DNA from: Pseudomonas pergaminensis
GTDB lineage: Bacteria > Pseudomonadota > Gammaproteobacteria > Pseudomonadales > Pseudomonadaceae
Length of the DNA: 64,000 nucleotides
Reading direction: 5' to 3'
Assembly (NCBI RefSeq): GCF_024112395.2
Contig: NZ_CP078013.2
Location: 4,774,001-4,838,000, forward strand
Shown here: positions 23,952-33,355 of the stretch, one piece after another
Position numbering within the stretch: the first letter of the stretch is position 1
How the letters are laid out: each line of letters begins with the position of its first letter
Made by a program: the position numbers and the translations under genes
Notes under the pieces: generated by a model
The model's database searches: none
What the model saw: only the letters and a program-made list of their open reading frames with translations
What the model was told of the DNA's origin: nothing

Positions 23952-25670
23952 TTATGCCAGAGCCTCCCAGCAAAACTCCACGCAGACACTGCGCCCGCCA
24001 TCAGACCAGCGTACATCGCTGCTCAACTGACGCACCAGGCTCAAACCCCGGCCAGACAGACGGTCAATATCCAGCGGCCGCGCCAGCACCTGTTCCACGT
24101 CAAAACCAGGCCCGCTGTCCTCGACGCGCAGGGTCATGCGGCCGCCCGCCGCGGTCGGCAGCACTTGCACATGCACGCGTATGTAGCCGCTGTTGAGCTG
24201 CACCAGGCGGTCATTGCGCTGGCGGTAATACTCGGCAAACCCCTGGGCATCGCGCTTGAGCCGCGAATCCAGGCCCAACACCCCGTGTTCCAGGGCATTG
24301 GAATACAACTCGGCCATCACGCTGTAGAGCGCCCCGCTCTGCTCCCGCAGGCCATGGATCTCCAGCAACAATTGCAGCAAGTACGGCAATGGGTTGTAAC
24401 GCTTCAAGGTCTCTGCGCGGAATTCAAAACTCACCGACCAGTCCAGCGGGCACGACTGGCCGCTGTCAGCATACAACGGCCCGCTGGCACGCAGTTGCTG
24501 GCCCGCTTGCAGGGTGATCTCCACCATGCTCACGTCATCTCGCGCCTCACCCCGAAACGCCGCCAAGGCCTGTTCAATGTCTTCAAACAGACGATCCGGC
24601 TCACGGTTGGCAGCGAATACCTGCTGCAAGCGTTCGGCGCCGAACAGCTGATCATTGGCATCGGCGGTATCCAACACACCATCAGACAGCAGGAACACCC
24701 GGTCACCCAACGCCATCGGCCAGACTTCGGTGCGGTCATCAAATGCTTCGGCCGACAACACCCCCAACGGCAAATGCCGCGACGCCAGCGGTGTACGCTT
24801 GCCGCTGGCGACTTCATGCACATAGCCTTCGGGCATGCCGCCGTTCCACACTTCCACCACGCGCCGCTGCGTGCTCAGGCACAACAGGGTGGCGCAGCAG
24901 AACATGTCCACCGGCAGGATGCGCTTGAGCTTGGCGTTCATCTCGCGCAGGGTCTGTGCCAGGCCGTAACCCTTGGCGGTCATGCCATAGAACACTTCCG
25001 CCAGGGGCATGGCGCCCACCGCCGCCGGCAAGCCATGGCCGGTAAAGTCGCCGAGCAGCACGTGCATATCGCCGGACGGTGTGTAGGCGGCCAGCAGCAG
25101 GTCGCCGTTGAACAACGCATAGGGCGATTGCAGGTAGCGAATGTTCGGTGCGGCATTGATGCAACCGGAATGCGCGACCTTATCGAATACCGCCTTGGCC
25201 ACCCGCTGTTCATGCAGAAGGTAGTCATGATGCTTGGCAATCAGGTCGCGCTGCTGCAAGACCGTGGCCTGCAACCGCCGCAGGCGGTCCATGGCGTTGA
25301 TCTTAGCGGCGAGAATAAGCTGGTTGTAGGGCTTGGGTAAAAAGTCATCGCCGCCCGCATCCAGGCACTGCGCCAGCGCTTCGCTCTCGCGCAGGGAGGT
25401 AAGGAAGATCAGCGGCACCAACTCTTCACCCGCCAGTTGCTTGATCCGGCGCGCCGCCTCAAAGCCGTCCATCACCGGCATCAGTGCGTCCATCAACACC
25501 AGTTGCGGGCGCTCGCGGATAAACACCTCGACCGCTTCGGCACCATTGGTGGCCGTGAGCACCTGGTGCCCTTGGCGCCGTACGATGGTCGACAGCAACA
25601 GCAGGTCGGCGGCGCTGTCTTCGGCGATCAGGATCGTCAGCGGCTCAAGGACCGGGGCCAGGGCGCTCAA
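23952..25670 (-). CDS. hsbR: HsbR, response regulator with PP2C phosphatase and anti-sigma kinase domains
   Basis: A 572-residue protein. It has an N-terminal receiver (phospho-acceptor Asp61 in 'VLMDALMPVMDG', Lys in 'LPKPYNQ'), a central SpoIIE/PP2C-type phosphatase (GDFTGHGLPAAVGAMP; DGVLDTAD; DDVSMVEI) and a C-terminal HATPase_c kinase-like domain (ALEHGVLG; DSGPGFD; GRGLSLVRQL). In P. aeruginosa it phosphorylates or dephosphorylates HsbA depending on HptB input. Its ATG overlaps the hsbA stop (ATGA). Confidence 0.92.
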   Translation of the reverse strand: MSALAPVLEPLTILIAEDSAADLLLLSTIVRRQGHQVLTATNGAEAVEVFIRERPQLVLMDALMPVMDGFEAARRIKQLAGEELVPLIFLTSLRESEALAQCLDAGGDDFLPKPYNQLILAAKINAMDRLRRLQATVLQQRDLIAKHHDYLLHEQRVAKAVFDKVAHSGCINAAPNIRYLQSPYALFNGDLLLAAYTPSGDMHVLLGDFTGHGLPAAVGAMPLAEVFYGMTAKGYGLAQTLREMNAKLKRILPVDMFCCATLLCLSTQRRVVEVWNGGMPEGYVHEVASGKRTPLASRHLPLGVLSAEAFDDRTEVWPMALGDRVFLLSDGVLDTADANDQLFGAERLQQVFAANREPDRLFEDIEQALAAFRGEARDDVSMVEITLQAGQQLRASGPLYADSGQSCPLDWSVSFEFRAETLKRYNPLPYLLQLLLEIHGLREQSGALYSVMAELYSNALEHGVLGLDSRLKRDAQGFAEYYRQRNDRLVQLNSGYIRVHVQVLPTAAGGRMTLRVEDSGPGFDVEQVLARPLDIDRLSGRGLSLVRQLSSDVRWSDGGRSVCVEFCWEALA

Positions 25671-25972
25671 CTGATGTCGAACAGTTTGTCGAAGTTGGAG
25701 ATGGCGAGGATCTTGCGCACATCGGAGTTGCTGTTGATCACCTGCACTTCGGCATTATCGCCACCGGCATGGTCACGCAACAGCAGGAGCATACCCAGGG
25801 CGGAGCTGTCCATGTAGGTGGCTTCCTTCAAGTCGACGACGTACAACTCAGGCACTTTATAGAAACGCTCGTAAGCATCACGAAACGCTTGATGGCTGCC
25901 GAAATCAAACCGGCCCTTGACCGCGATCGTCAACTTCGTCCCATCCAGGGATACTTCCGACTCGACTGACAT
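25667..25972 (-). CDS. hsbA: HsbA, STAS anti-sigma factor antagonist
   Basis: A 101-residue STAS protein with the phosphorylatable serine (Ser56) in 'ATYMDSSALGMLLLL'. In P. aeruginosa it partners FlgM or the diguanylate cyclase HsbD depending on its phosphorylation state, linking the HptB pathway to flagella. I took the start at ATG 25970-25972, with AAGGAAG seven bases ahead; the longer ORF adds 11 unlikely residues. Confidence 0.93.
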   Translation of the reverse strand: MSVESEVSLDGTKLTIAVKGRFDFGSHQAFRDAYERFYKVPELYVVDLKEATYMDSSALGMLLLLRDHAGGDNAEVQVINSNSDVRKILAISNFDKLFDIS

Positions 25973-26048
25973 GCGACTGCTTCCTTGTCTTTGGCAATGA
26001 GACAAGGTTTAGCAGGCGAACCCGATCTGAGCAACACCACACATCAAC

Positions 26049-26124
26049 TGTGGGAGCGGGCTTGCTCGCGAATACGGTGTGTCAGTTGATATATCTGTGA
26101 CTGACCCAGCGCATTCGCGAGCAC
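26049..26124. repeat. Truncated REPIN abutting fliJ
   Basis: The left REP is complete (TGTGGGAGCGGGCTTGCTCG). The right partner begins ATTCGCGAGCA and stops after about 10 bases, two bases before the fliJ stop codon. A deletion or gene-end encroachment seems to have removed the rest of the palindrome. Confidence 0.75.
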
Positions 26125-26126
26125 AT

Positions 26127-26576
26127 TTAGAACTGGGACTGGCGTGGGAGGCGCTGGGACAGTTCGTCGAGCAGCTTTTGCTCGCGCTTGTCTTCAAGCG
26201 CGCGTGCTTCGTCGATATAACGCTGCACCAATTTGCGCAAACCTTCGACCCGGGCAAACGCCGCTTGCCAGCTCTCGCGGGCTTTATCGAGGTTGTTCTG
26301 GTGCCACGCCAGGCTCTGGCGCTGCTGGCCGACAGCCGTTTCCAACTGATTGAGAAAGCCCTGGTAGCCCATCAACCACTGGCCCGATACGCCTTTGCTG
26401 CCGCGCTCGATCCACTGCTGCTGGTACTCACCCCGGAAACGCTCCAGGTCGCCCAGTTTGCTTTCGGCCAAGCGCACCTGCCCCTGGAAATAACCCAGGC
26501 GCTGAACGGCGGTTTTCTCGGCCTTTTCGGCCATGTCCACCACCGGAGCCAGGCGTGCGGCGCGGCTGTTGGCCAT
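26127..26576 (-). CDS. fliJ: FliJ, flagellar export chaperone-escort protein
   Basis: A 149-residue, wholly helical coiled-coil protein (for example VQRLGYFQGQVRLAESKLGDL, and ARALEDKREQKLLDELSQR), rich in Glu/Arg/Gln. FliJ forms the central stalk of the FliI ATPase ring. It lies four bases after fliI. The C-terminus ends against a truncated REPIN, so the last residues may have been altered by that element. Confidence 0.92.
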   Translation of the reverse strand: MANSRAARLAPVVDMAEKAEKTAVQRLGYFQGQVRLAESKLGDLERFRGEYQQQWIERGSKGVSGQWLMGYQGFLNQLETAVGQQRQSLAWHQNNLDKARESWQAAFARVEGLRKLVQRYIDEARALEDKREQKLLDELSQRLPRQSQF

Positions 26577-26579
26577 GGC

Positions 26580-27938
26580 TTAGCCGCCCGGCGCGGGGGC
26601 GAAGATCGTCTGCAAGTGTGCTTCGCTCTCGCCCATGCTGATCTTGTCGTTGAGGCCCTGGCGCAGGTAGGTCACCAACTGCGGTTGCAGGGCGATGGCC
26701 AGGTCGGTGTCGCGATCACCGCCGGCCACGTAGGCGCCAACGCTGATCAAATCGCGGCTCTGTTGGTAGCGTGACCACAGTTGTTTGAAATGCTGGGCGC
26801 GGGCCATGTGTTCCGGCGTAACCACCGCCGGCATCACCCGGCTGATGGACGCTTCGATGTCGATGGCCGGGTAGTGCCCTTCTTCCGCCAGGCGCCGTGA
26901 CAGCACGATGTGGCCGTCGAGCACGCCCCGCGCCGAGTCGGCAATCGGGTCCTGCTGGTCATCGCCTTCGGACAATACAGTGTAGAACGCGGTGATCGAG
27001 CCACCACCGGCTTCGGCGTTACCGGCGCGCTCCACCAACTTGGGCAGCTTGGCGAACACCGACGGCGGATACCCCTTGGTGGCCGGCGGTTCGCCGATGG
27101 CCAGGGCAATTTCCCGCTGGGCCTGGGCGAAACGCGTGAGCGAGTCCATCAGCAACAGGACGTTCTTGCCCTTGTCGCGGAAATATTCGGCGATGCGCGT
27201 GCAGTACATGGCGGCGCGCAAACGCATCAGCGGCGCATCGTCCGCTGGGGATGCAACCACCACCGAGCGCTTGAGGCCTTCTTCGCCGAGACTGTGCTCG
27301 ATGAATTCCTTCACCTCGCGGCCCCGCTCGCCGATCAGCCCCACCACGATGATGTCGGCCTCGGTAAAGCGGGTCATCATGCCCAGCAACACCGACTTAC
27401 CCACGCCGGTACCGGCGAACAGGCCCAGACGCTGGCCGCGGCCGACCGTCAATAATCCGTTGATACTGCGAATGCCCACGTCCAGCGGCACGCTGATCGG
27501 GTTACGGTTGAGCGGGTTGATGGTAGGGCCATCCATCGGCACCCAGTCCTCGGCCTTCATGCCGCCCTTGCCATCCAGTGCGCGACCGGCACCGTCGAGC
27601 ACGCGACCAAGCATGCTCATGCCCATTGGCAGGCGGCCGGTGTCAGCCAATGGCACCACGCGGGCGCCGGGGGCAATGCCCGCCAGGCTGCCCACGGGCA
27701 TCAGGAAGATCTTGCTGCCGGAGAAGCCCATCACTTCGGCTTCGACCTGCACCGGGTGGTAGCTGTCGTCGTTGATCACCATGCAGCGACTGCCCATGGC
27801 GGCACGCAGGCCTTCGGCTTCGAGGGTCAGGCCAACCATGCGCAGCAAGCGTCCTTCGAGGATCGGCTGGCCAGGCAACTCGGCGGCCTCGGCATAACCG
27901 CTCAAGCGCTTGGCGAAGCTGGTGCGATCAAGGCGCAT
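26580..27938 (-). CDS. fliI: FliI, flagellum-specific export ATPase
   Basis: A 452-residue F1-beta-like ATPase. Walker A is AGTGVGKS (175-182), the Walker B strand '[35 protein letters not shown]' region is intact, and the '[15 protein letters not shown]' segment is conserved. It energises unloading of export substrates. Its start overlaps the 3' end of fliH by 11 bases. Confidence 0.96.
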   Translation of the reverse strand: MRLDRTSFAKRLSGYAEAAELPGQPILEGRLLRMVGLTLEAEGLRAAMGSRCMVINDDSYHPVQVEAEVMGFSGSKIFLMPVGSLAGIAPGARVVPLADTGRLPMGMSMLGRVLDGAGRALDGKGGMKAEDWVPMDGPTINPLNRNPISVPLDVGIRSINGLLTVGRGQRLGLFAGTGVGKSVLLGMMTRFTEADIIVVGLIGERGREVKEFIEHSLGEEGLKRSVVVASPADDAPLMRLRAAMYCTRIAEYFRDKGKNVLLLMDSLTRFAQAQREIALAIGEPPATKGYPPSVFAKLPKLVERAGNAEAGGGSITAFYTVLSEGDDQQDPIADSARGVLDGHIVLSRRLAEEGHYPAIDIEASISRVMPAVVTPEHMARAQHFKQLWSRYQQSRDLISVGAYVAGGDRDTDLAIALQPQLVTYLRQGLNDKISMGESEAHLQTIFAPAPGG

Positions 27939-28692
27939 CGGGGGCGTCCAGGTCCACGCTCAGGTCGGGCTCAGCCGGGTTCAACACCTGCTCGTGGGCT
28001 TGATCCAGCAACTTGGCCATGATCTGGCTGATGCGGGTTTCGACCGTGGCATCGATGCGGCTGTGTTCGGTTTCGACGCGGCAACCACCGGGCTGCAACG
28101 AGGCGTCCTCGACGATGCGCCAGGTTTCTTCGTGGCGCTCGCGCAGGGCTTTGACCTGTTCGAAATCCTGCGGGTTGATGTACAGCCGCACATTGCCGAC
28201 ACCCAGTGGCAGCAGTTTGAGGGCTTCGCGCATGACGCTTTCAATATGGCTGGAGTCCAGCACCAGCTCGCGCTGGATCACCTGCCGGGCGATGTGCTGC
28301 ACCAGGTCGACCATGGCTTTTTCGATCTGTGAATCCTGCTCGGCGATCGGGTCGAACAACACCCCCATCAAGCGTTCCAGGCTGGCGAGCTTGACGCTCA
28401 GCGCCTCCTCCGCTTCCTGGCGCACCTTGAGGGTGGTGCTGCGAAAACCGTCTTTTTCACCCGCCGCGAAGCCCTCGTTGTAGGCCTCCTGGCGGATGGC
28501 TTCCAACTCTTCCAGGGTCAGTGGCTGGACTTCATCCAGCGGCACTTCTTCCATCTCCGCCGGAGGCTCTTCAACCGGCTCCGGCTCAGGCTCGGGCAAA
28601 TGTGGGTCGAAGCTGGGCAACGACCAGATGTCGAACCCACCGACGTCCCGCGCGCGAATCAGATCGCTGGGCGCCTCATCTTTGTTCGACAT
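27928..28692 (-). CDS. fliH: FliH, regulator of the FliI export ATPase
   Basis: A 254-residue FliH. The N-terminal region is Pro/Glu-rich with an early Trp ([10 protein letters not shown], the export-gate contact). A central coiled-coil follows, then a C-terminal V-ATPase E-subunit-like domain ([26 protein letters not shown] strand). It dimerises and binds FliI. It lies between fliG and fliI. Confidence 0.93.
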   Translation of the reverse strand: MSNKDEAPSDLIRARDVGGFDIWSLPSFDPHLPEPEPEPVEEPPAEMEEVPLDEVQPLTLEELEAIRQEAYNEGFAAGEKDGFRSTTLKVRQEAEEALSVKLASLERLMGVLFDPIAEQDSQIEKAMVDLVQHIARQVIQRELVLDSSHIESVMREALKLLPLGVGNVRLYINPQDFEQVKALRERHEETWRIVEDASLQPGGCRVETEHSRIDATVETRISQIMAKLLDQAHEQVLNPAEPDLSVDLDAPDAP

Positions 28693-28702
28693 GAAAGGCG
28701 CC

Positions 28703-29722
28703 TTAGATCATTTCTTCGCCGCCCTTCCCGCCGAGAACGATTTCTCCGGCTTCGGCCATACGGCGGGCAATGGTGAGGATTTCTTTCTGCGCGGTTTCCA
28801 CGTCGCTGACGCGCACCGGGCCTTTGGCCTCCAGGTCGTCGCGCAACAGTTCCGAGGCACGCTTGGACATGTTCTTGAAGATCTTCTCTTTGACGTTTTC
28901 GTCCGAGCCCTTGAGGGCCAGCACCAGCACGTCCGAGGACACTTCGCGCAGCAACGCCTGGATGCCACGGTCGTCGACATCGGAGAGGTTGTTGAACACG
29001 AACATGAGGTCTTCGATCTGGCCGGACAGGGTGTCGTCGATCTCGCGGATCGAGTCCATCAACTGGCCTTCGACCGAGCTGTCGAGGAAGTTCATGATGT
29101 CGGCCGCGCGCTTGATACCGCCCAGGGTGGTACGCGAGGCATTCGAGTTGCCAGAGAACTGCTTCTCCAGGATCGTGTTGAGTTCTTTCAGGGCCGCCGG
29201 TTGCACGGTGTTCAGCGACGACACGCGCAGGATGATATCCAGGCGCACCTTATGGTCGAAGTGGCCGAGCACTTCACCGGCCTGGTCCGGGTCAAGGTAG
29301 GCCACCACGATCGCCTGGATCTGCGGGTGTTCGTAGCGGATCACGTCGGCAACGGCACGCGGCTCCATCCATTTGAGGCTGTCGAGGCCGCTGGTGTTGC
29401 CACCGAGCAGGATGCGGTCGATCAGGCCGTTGGCTTTGTCTTCGCCCAGGGCCGAGGTGAGCATCTTGCGGATGTAGCTGTCGGAGCCGACGCCCAGGCT
29501 GGTCTGGTCGCCGACGATCTCGACGAACTCGCTCATCACCTGCTCGACTTGCTCGCGGTGCACATTGCGCATCTGCGCCATGGCCACGCCCACCCGTTGA
29601 ACCTCTTTGGGGCCCATGTGGCGCAGCACTTGGGCGGCGTCGGTTTCACCCAGGGACAGCAGCAGGACTGCGGCTTTGTCGACCTTGGTGAGCTTGGCAA
29701 CAGCGGCTCGATTATCACTCAT
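28703..29722 (-). CDS. fliG: FliG, flagellar motor switch protein
   Basis: A 339-residue FliG: an N-terminal FliF-binding domain, a middle domain with the EHPQ motif (131-134), and a C-terminal torque domain with charged residues in 'RGIQALLREVSSDVLVLALKG' and 'MSKRASELLRDDLEAKGPV'. It is the rotor element that contacts MotA/MotC. It overlaps fliF by eight bases. Confidence 0.96.
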   Translation of the reverse strand: MSDNRAAVAKLTKVDKAAVLLLSLGETDAAQVLRHMGPKEVQRVGVAMAQMRNVHREQVEQVMSEFVEIVGDQTSLGVGSDSYIRKMLTSALGEDKANGLIDRILLGGNTSGLDSLKWMEPRAVADVIRYEHPQIQAIVVAYLDPDQAGEVLGHFDHKVRLDIILRVSSLNTVQPAALKELNTILEKQFSGNSNASRTTLGGIKRAADIMNFLDSSVEGQLMDSIREIDDTLSGQIEDLMFVFNNLSDVDDRGIQALLREVSSDVLVLALKGSDENVKEKIFKNMSKRASELLRDDLEAKGPVRVSDVETAQKEILTIARRMAEAGEIVLGGKGGEEMI

Positions 29723-31493
29723 CTGCGTTGATCCACTCTTTCACGACCTGGGCCACACGGCCCGGGTCTTCTGCCACCAGACTCTTGATTGCATTCAGCT
29801 GAGCGTCATAGCCTTCGCTCGGGCTTGGCAACAGGATACTTTGCGGGCCACCGAGGCTGACGCGGTCGTTGGCCAGTTCGCCGTCCAGGCCGCCCATGCC
29901 ACCCAACTCGACGTCGCCGCCTGCCAGGGCAAGCTGTTTCTTGCCGTTGCCGGTGATGTTGTTGAGCACCGGGCGCAGCACGCCGAACACCAGCACCAGG
30001 ATAAACAACACACCCAGTACTTGCTTGACGATGTCCCAGAACCACGGCTGCGAGTAGAACGCCGGCTCGGCGATCACTTCGCCACGCTCGGCGGAGAACG
30101 GCATATTGATCACGCTGACACTGTCACCACGGCTCGCGTCGAAACCGACGGCGTCCTGCACCAGGCGCGTGAAGCGCGCCAATTCGTCGGCGCTCCAAGG
30201 AGCACGGGTGACGGCGCCATCCGCGGCATTGACCTTGACCTGGTCATCCACCACCACCGACACCGACAGGCGATTGACGCGGCCTTGTTGCTGCTTGGTG
30301 TGGCTGATGGAACGGTCGAGCTCGAAGTTCTTGGTGGACTGGTTACGCTTGTCCGCCGGGTACGGGGCGAGCATCGGCTGGCCGGTGGCCGGGTCCATGA
30401 TCTGCTGGCCGTTGGCATCCAGCAGTGGCTGGCCTGGCTGAATCGCGCCAGCGCTGGCGGTAGCGCCACCGGTGGTCTGCGGCGCAGAGGCCGGGGCCGG
30501 CGGCTGGTTGCTCAATGCGCCTGGCACACCTTGCGGCGGGCCATTGGCGGCGGTGCGTTGTTCGCTGGTGGACTGCTCGCTGCGCAAGGCGGGCTGGTCT
30601 GGGTTGAATTGCTCGGAGGTCGACTCGACGGCGCTGAAGTCCACGTCTGCGGACACTTCCGCCTTGTAGCGGTCGTTGCCGAGCACCGGTTGCAGAATGT
30701 TGTGTACACGCTGGGTAAGCATGCTTTCGACGCGGCGGCTGTAGTCGAACTGCTTGCCGGCCTGGGTCAACGCGGAGTTTTCCGCCTGGTCGGACAGCAG
30801 GTTGCCCTTCTGGTCCACCACGGTGATCTGCGATTTGCTCAGTTCAGGCACGCTAGTGGCGACCAGGTTGACGATCGCCAGGACCTGGCCAGGCTCCAGG
30901 GAGCGGCCCGCAAACAGTTCTACCAAGACCGAGGCACTTGGCTTGCGCTCGTCGCGCACAAACACCGAGCTTTTCGGAATGGCCAGGTGCACGCGGGCAC
31001 CCTTGACGTTGTTCAGGCTGGAGATGGTGCGTGCCAGTTCGCCTTCCAGGCCACGACGGTAGCGGGTGGCTTCCATGAACTGGCTGGTGCCCAGGCCCTG
31101 GTCCTTGTCGAGGATCTCAAAACCGATGTTGCTGTCGGACGGGGTTACGCCGGCGGCGGCGAGTTTCATGCGCGCACGGGCCACATCGTCGGCCTTGACC
31201 AGCAGCGCCCCGGAGTTGGGCTCTACGGTGTAGGCGATGTCGGCGGCGGCCAGGGTTTCCATGATCTGCTTGGAATCCATGCCCGCCAGGCTGCCATACA
31301 GCGGCCGGTAATCGGGTTGCTGCGACCACAGCACCACGGCAAAACCAATCGCCACGCTGGCAGCCAGGCCGACCATCAGGCCCACCTGACGCAACATGGT
31401 CATTTCGGAGAGGTTTTCCAGGAACGACAGGCCAAACAGCGGCGGTTTGCCGTCTGCCTTGGCGGGTACGTTGTCCACGACTGCTTCTGCCAT
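29715..31493 (-). CDS. fliF: FliF, flagellar MS-ring protein
   Basis: A 592-residue MS-ring subunit with two membrane helices (about 36-57 and 447-470), a periplasmic YscJ-like region between them (GLGTSQFMEATRYRRGLEGELARTI) and a C-terminal FliG-binding tail (AQLNAIKSLVAEDPGRVAQVVKEW). A Gln/Ala/Pro-rich variable segment lies around 310-365. It nucleates the basal body. It follows fliE by 16 bases. Confidence 0.96.
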   Translation of the reverse strand: MAEAVVDNVPAKADGKPPLFGLSFLENLSEMTMLRQVGLMVGLAASVAIGFAVVLWSQQPDYRPLYGSLAGMDSKQIMETLAAADIAYTVEPNSGALLVKADDVARARMKLAAAGVTPSDSNIGFEILDKDQGLGTSQFMEATRYRRGLEGELARTISSLNNVKGARVHLAIPKSSVFVRDERKPSASVLVELFAGRSLEPGQVLAIVNLVATSVPELSKSQITVVDQKGNLLSDQAENSALTQAGKQFDYSRRVESMLTQRVHNILQPVLGNDRYKAEVSADVDFSAVESTSEQFNPDQPALRSEQSTSEQRTAANGPPQGVPGALSNQPPAPASAPQTTGGATASAGAIQPGQPLLDANGQQIMDPATGQPMLAPYPADKRNQSTKNFELDRSISHTKQQQGRVNRLSVSVVVDDQVKVNAADGAVTRAPWSADELARFTRLVQDAVGFDASRGDSVSVINMPFSAERGEVIAEPAFYSQPWFWDIVKQVLGVLFILVLVFGVLRPVLNNITGNGKKQLALAGGDVELGGMGGLDGELANDRVSLGGPQSILLPSPSEGYDAQLNAIKSLVAEDPGRVAQVVKEWINADE

Positions 31494-31509
31494 GACTTAA
31501 ATCTCGTCC

Positions 31510-31839
31510 TTAAACCGGCATCTGCATGATGTCTTGGTAAGCCTGAACCAGCTTGTTACGCACCTGGGTCAACGCCTGGAACGAAACGCTGGCCTTTTGC
31601 GAGGCGACCATCACGTCGGTGAGGTCCACGCCGCTCTTGCCGATCTCGAACGCGTTGGCCAACTGGCTGGAAGCTTGCTGGGTGTCACTGACTTTGTTGA
31701 TGGCCTGGCCGAGCATGTCGGCGAAGCTGCTTTGGCCCAATTCCGGCGCTGGCGCGACGGATTTCGGTTGAGCCATGGCATCCATTTGCATGGAGCGCAT
31801 ATCCAACATCAACCGATTGAACTCAATACCCTGGCTCAT
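31510..31839 (-). CDS. fliE: FliE, MS-ring/rod junction protein
   Basis: A 109-residue FliE. The C-terminal half is conserved ([35 protein letters not shown]), and the N-terminal half is Met-rich ([15 protein letters not shown]). I placed the start at ATG 31837-31839 because GGAGAG lies nine bases ahead; the longer ORF adds a basic 16-residue extension not expected in the family. It is the first gene of fliEFGHIJ, with a sigma-54-like promoter about 64 bases upstream. Confidence 0.93.
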   Translation of the reverse strand: MSQGIEFNRLMLDMRSMQMDAMAQPKSVAPAPELGQSSFADMLGQAINKVSDTQQASSQLANAFEIGKSGVDLTDVMVASQKASVSFQALTQVRNKLVQAYQDIMQMPV

Positions 31840-31902
31840 GAACTTCTCTCTCCGACAACCCGCATTTTTTTTGACGCTACGCCGCACTTACTAGGGGAGG
31901 TA

Positions 31903-31916
31903 GCAACAAGGGTGCC
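31903..31916 (-). promoter_or_regulatory. Sigma-54-type promoter for the fliE operon
   Basis: On the minus strand the site reads TGGCACCCTTGTTGCT, with GG and GC ten bases apart and a near-consensus TGGCAC box. It is positioned between fleR and fliE, as expected for a FleR/RpoN-controlled class III operon. Confidence 0.75.
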
Positions 31917-31971
31917 AGCTCTGGTTCAACTCGTAAGAAAAGGCGACAAACCTTGTCGGCCTCGATACTAA

Positions 31972-33348
31972 TCAGGTGGCGAACAGATACGCCTCGACAT
32001 CCATCCCCGCGTCACGCATCTGCGCCAGCTTGTAGCGCAAGGTGCGCGGGCTGATGCCCAGGCGCTCGGCGGCCTCTTTGCGACGGCCACGCTCGGCGCG
32101 CAGGGTGTCGATGATCATCTGGAATTCGCGGCGACGCAGGTCGTCGCCCAGCGCACCGGCGGTTTCGGTGTCGGCCACCACGGGCGCCGGCGCCAAGGTT
32201 GGCAGCGGCGCGGCCCCGCTGCCCATGGCCAGGCAGAAATCCTGGGGCTGGATCAGGCCGCCCTGTTGCAGGATCAGCGCACGCTGGATGGCGTTGTCGA
32301 GCTCCCGCACATTTCCTGGCCACGGGTAGGCGATCAGGCAGGCCTGGGCCTCAGCCGACAGCCGCGCCTGGGCGTGCTTCATTTTTTTGACGTGGTTGTT
32401 CAGCAGGCGCTCGGCCAGCGGGATGATGTCCGCCGGGCGTTCGCGCAACGGGCGCCAGGCCAGGGGGAATACCGACAGACGGTAGAACAGGTCTTCGCGA
32501 AAACGCCCCGCCGCCACTTCGCCCGCCAGGTCACGGTTAGTCGTAGCAACCACACGAATATCCAGCTGGATCGGCTTGCGGGCGCCGACGCGCTCCACTT
32601 CACGTTCCTGCAGCACCCGCAGTAACTTGGCTTGCAGGCCCAGGGGCATTTCCGAAATCTCATCGAGCAGAATGGTGCCGCCGTCAGCCTGCTCGAACTT
32701 GCCCGCCTGGGCCGCGATGGCGCCGGTAAAGGAGCCTTTTTCGTGGCCGAACAGCGTGGCTTCGAGCATGTTGTCGGGGATCGCCGCGCAGTTGATGGCG
32801 ATAAACGGCTGCTTGGCGCGGGTCGATTGCTGATGGATGTAACGTGCCAGCACCTCTTTGCCCGTGCCGGACTCGCCGGAAATCAATACGGTGGAATCGC
32901 TGCGCGCCACACGGGCCGCCAACTCCAGCAATTGCGCGCTGGCCGGCTCGAAGGCAATCGGACCTTCGCCGTCGCTGGCCGGGATCACGCCCAGCGCATG
33001 CCGTGCGACCAGTTCGATCAAAGCTTTGGGTTCGAAGGGTTTGACCAGGTAATCCGCCGCACCCTGGCGCATGGCATCGACCGCACGCTCAACGGCGCCA
33101 TGGGCGGTCATCAGCAATACCGGCAACTGCGGCTGACGCGCGCGCAGCAGGCCGAGCAACTGGTGCCCGTCCATGCCGGGCATGTTCACATCGCTGACCA
33201 CCAGGCTGAAGGACTCCTGCTCCACCGCCTCCAAGGCGTCTTCGGCAGAACCGACCGCCCGGTAGTCATGGCCCGCCAACAGCAGCGTGTCAGCCAATGC
33301 TTCACGCAGGGCGCGATCGTCTTCCACCAACAGAACCTTGATTGCCAT
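31972..33348 (-). CDS. fleR: FleR, sigma-54-dependent flagellar response regulator
   Basis: A 458-residue NtrC-type regulator. The receiver has phospho-acceptor Asp53 (VVSDVNMPGMDG). The AAA+ domain has Walker A GESGTGKE and the sigma-54 contact loop in the variant GSFTGA. The C-terminal Fis-type HTH is 'RKEAAERLGISPRTLRYKLAQM'. It is activated by FleS and drives class III basal-body and hook genes. It lies seven bases after fleS. Confidence 0.95.
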   Translation of the reverse strand: MAIKVLLVEDDRALREALADTLLLAGHDYRAVGSAEDALEAVEQESFSLVVSDVNMPGMDGHQLLGLLRARQPQLPVLLMTAHGAVERAVDAMRQGAADYLVKPFEPKALIELVARHALGVIPASDGEGPIAFEPASAQLLELAARVARSDSTVLISGESGTGKEVLARYIHQQSTRAKQPFIAINCAAIPDNMLEATLFGHEKGSFTGAIAAQAGKFEQADGGTILLDEISEMPLGLQAKLLRVLQEREVERVGARKPIQLDIRVVATTNRDLAGEVAAGRFREDLFYRLSVFPLAWRPLRERPADIIPLAERLLNNHVKKMKHAQARLSAEAQACLIAYPWPGNVRELDNAIQRALILQQGGLIQPQDFCLAMGSGAAPLPTLAPAPVVADTETAGALGDDLRRREFQMIIDTLRAERGRRKEAAERLGISPRTLRYKLAQMRDAGMDVEAYLFAT

Positions 33349-33355
33349 AGCCTTC

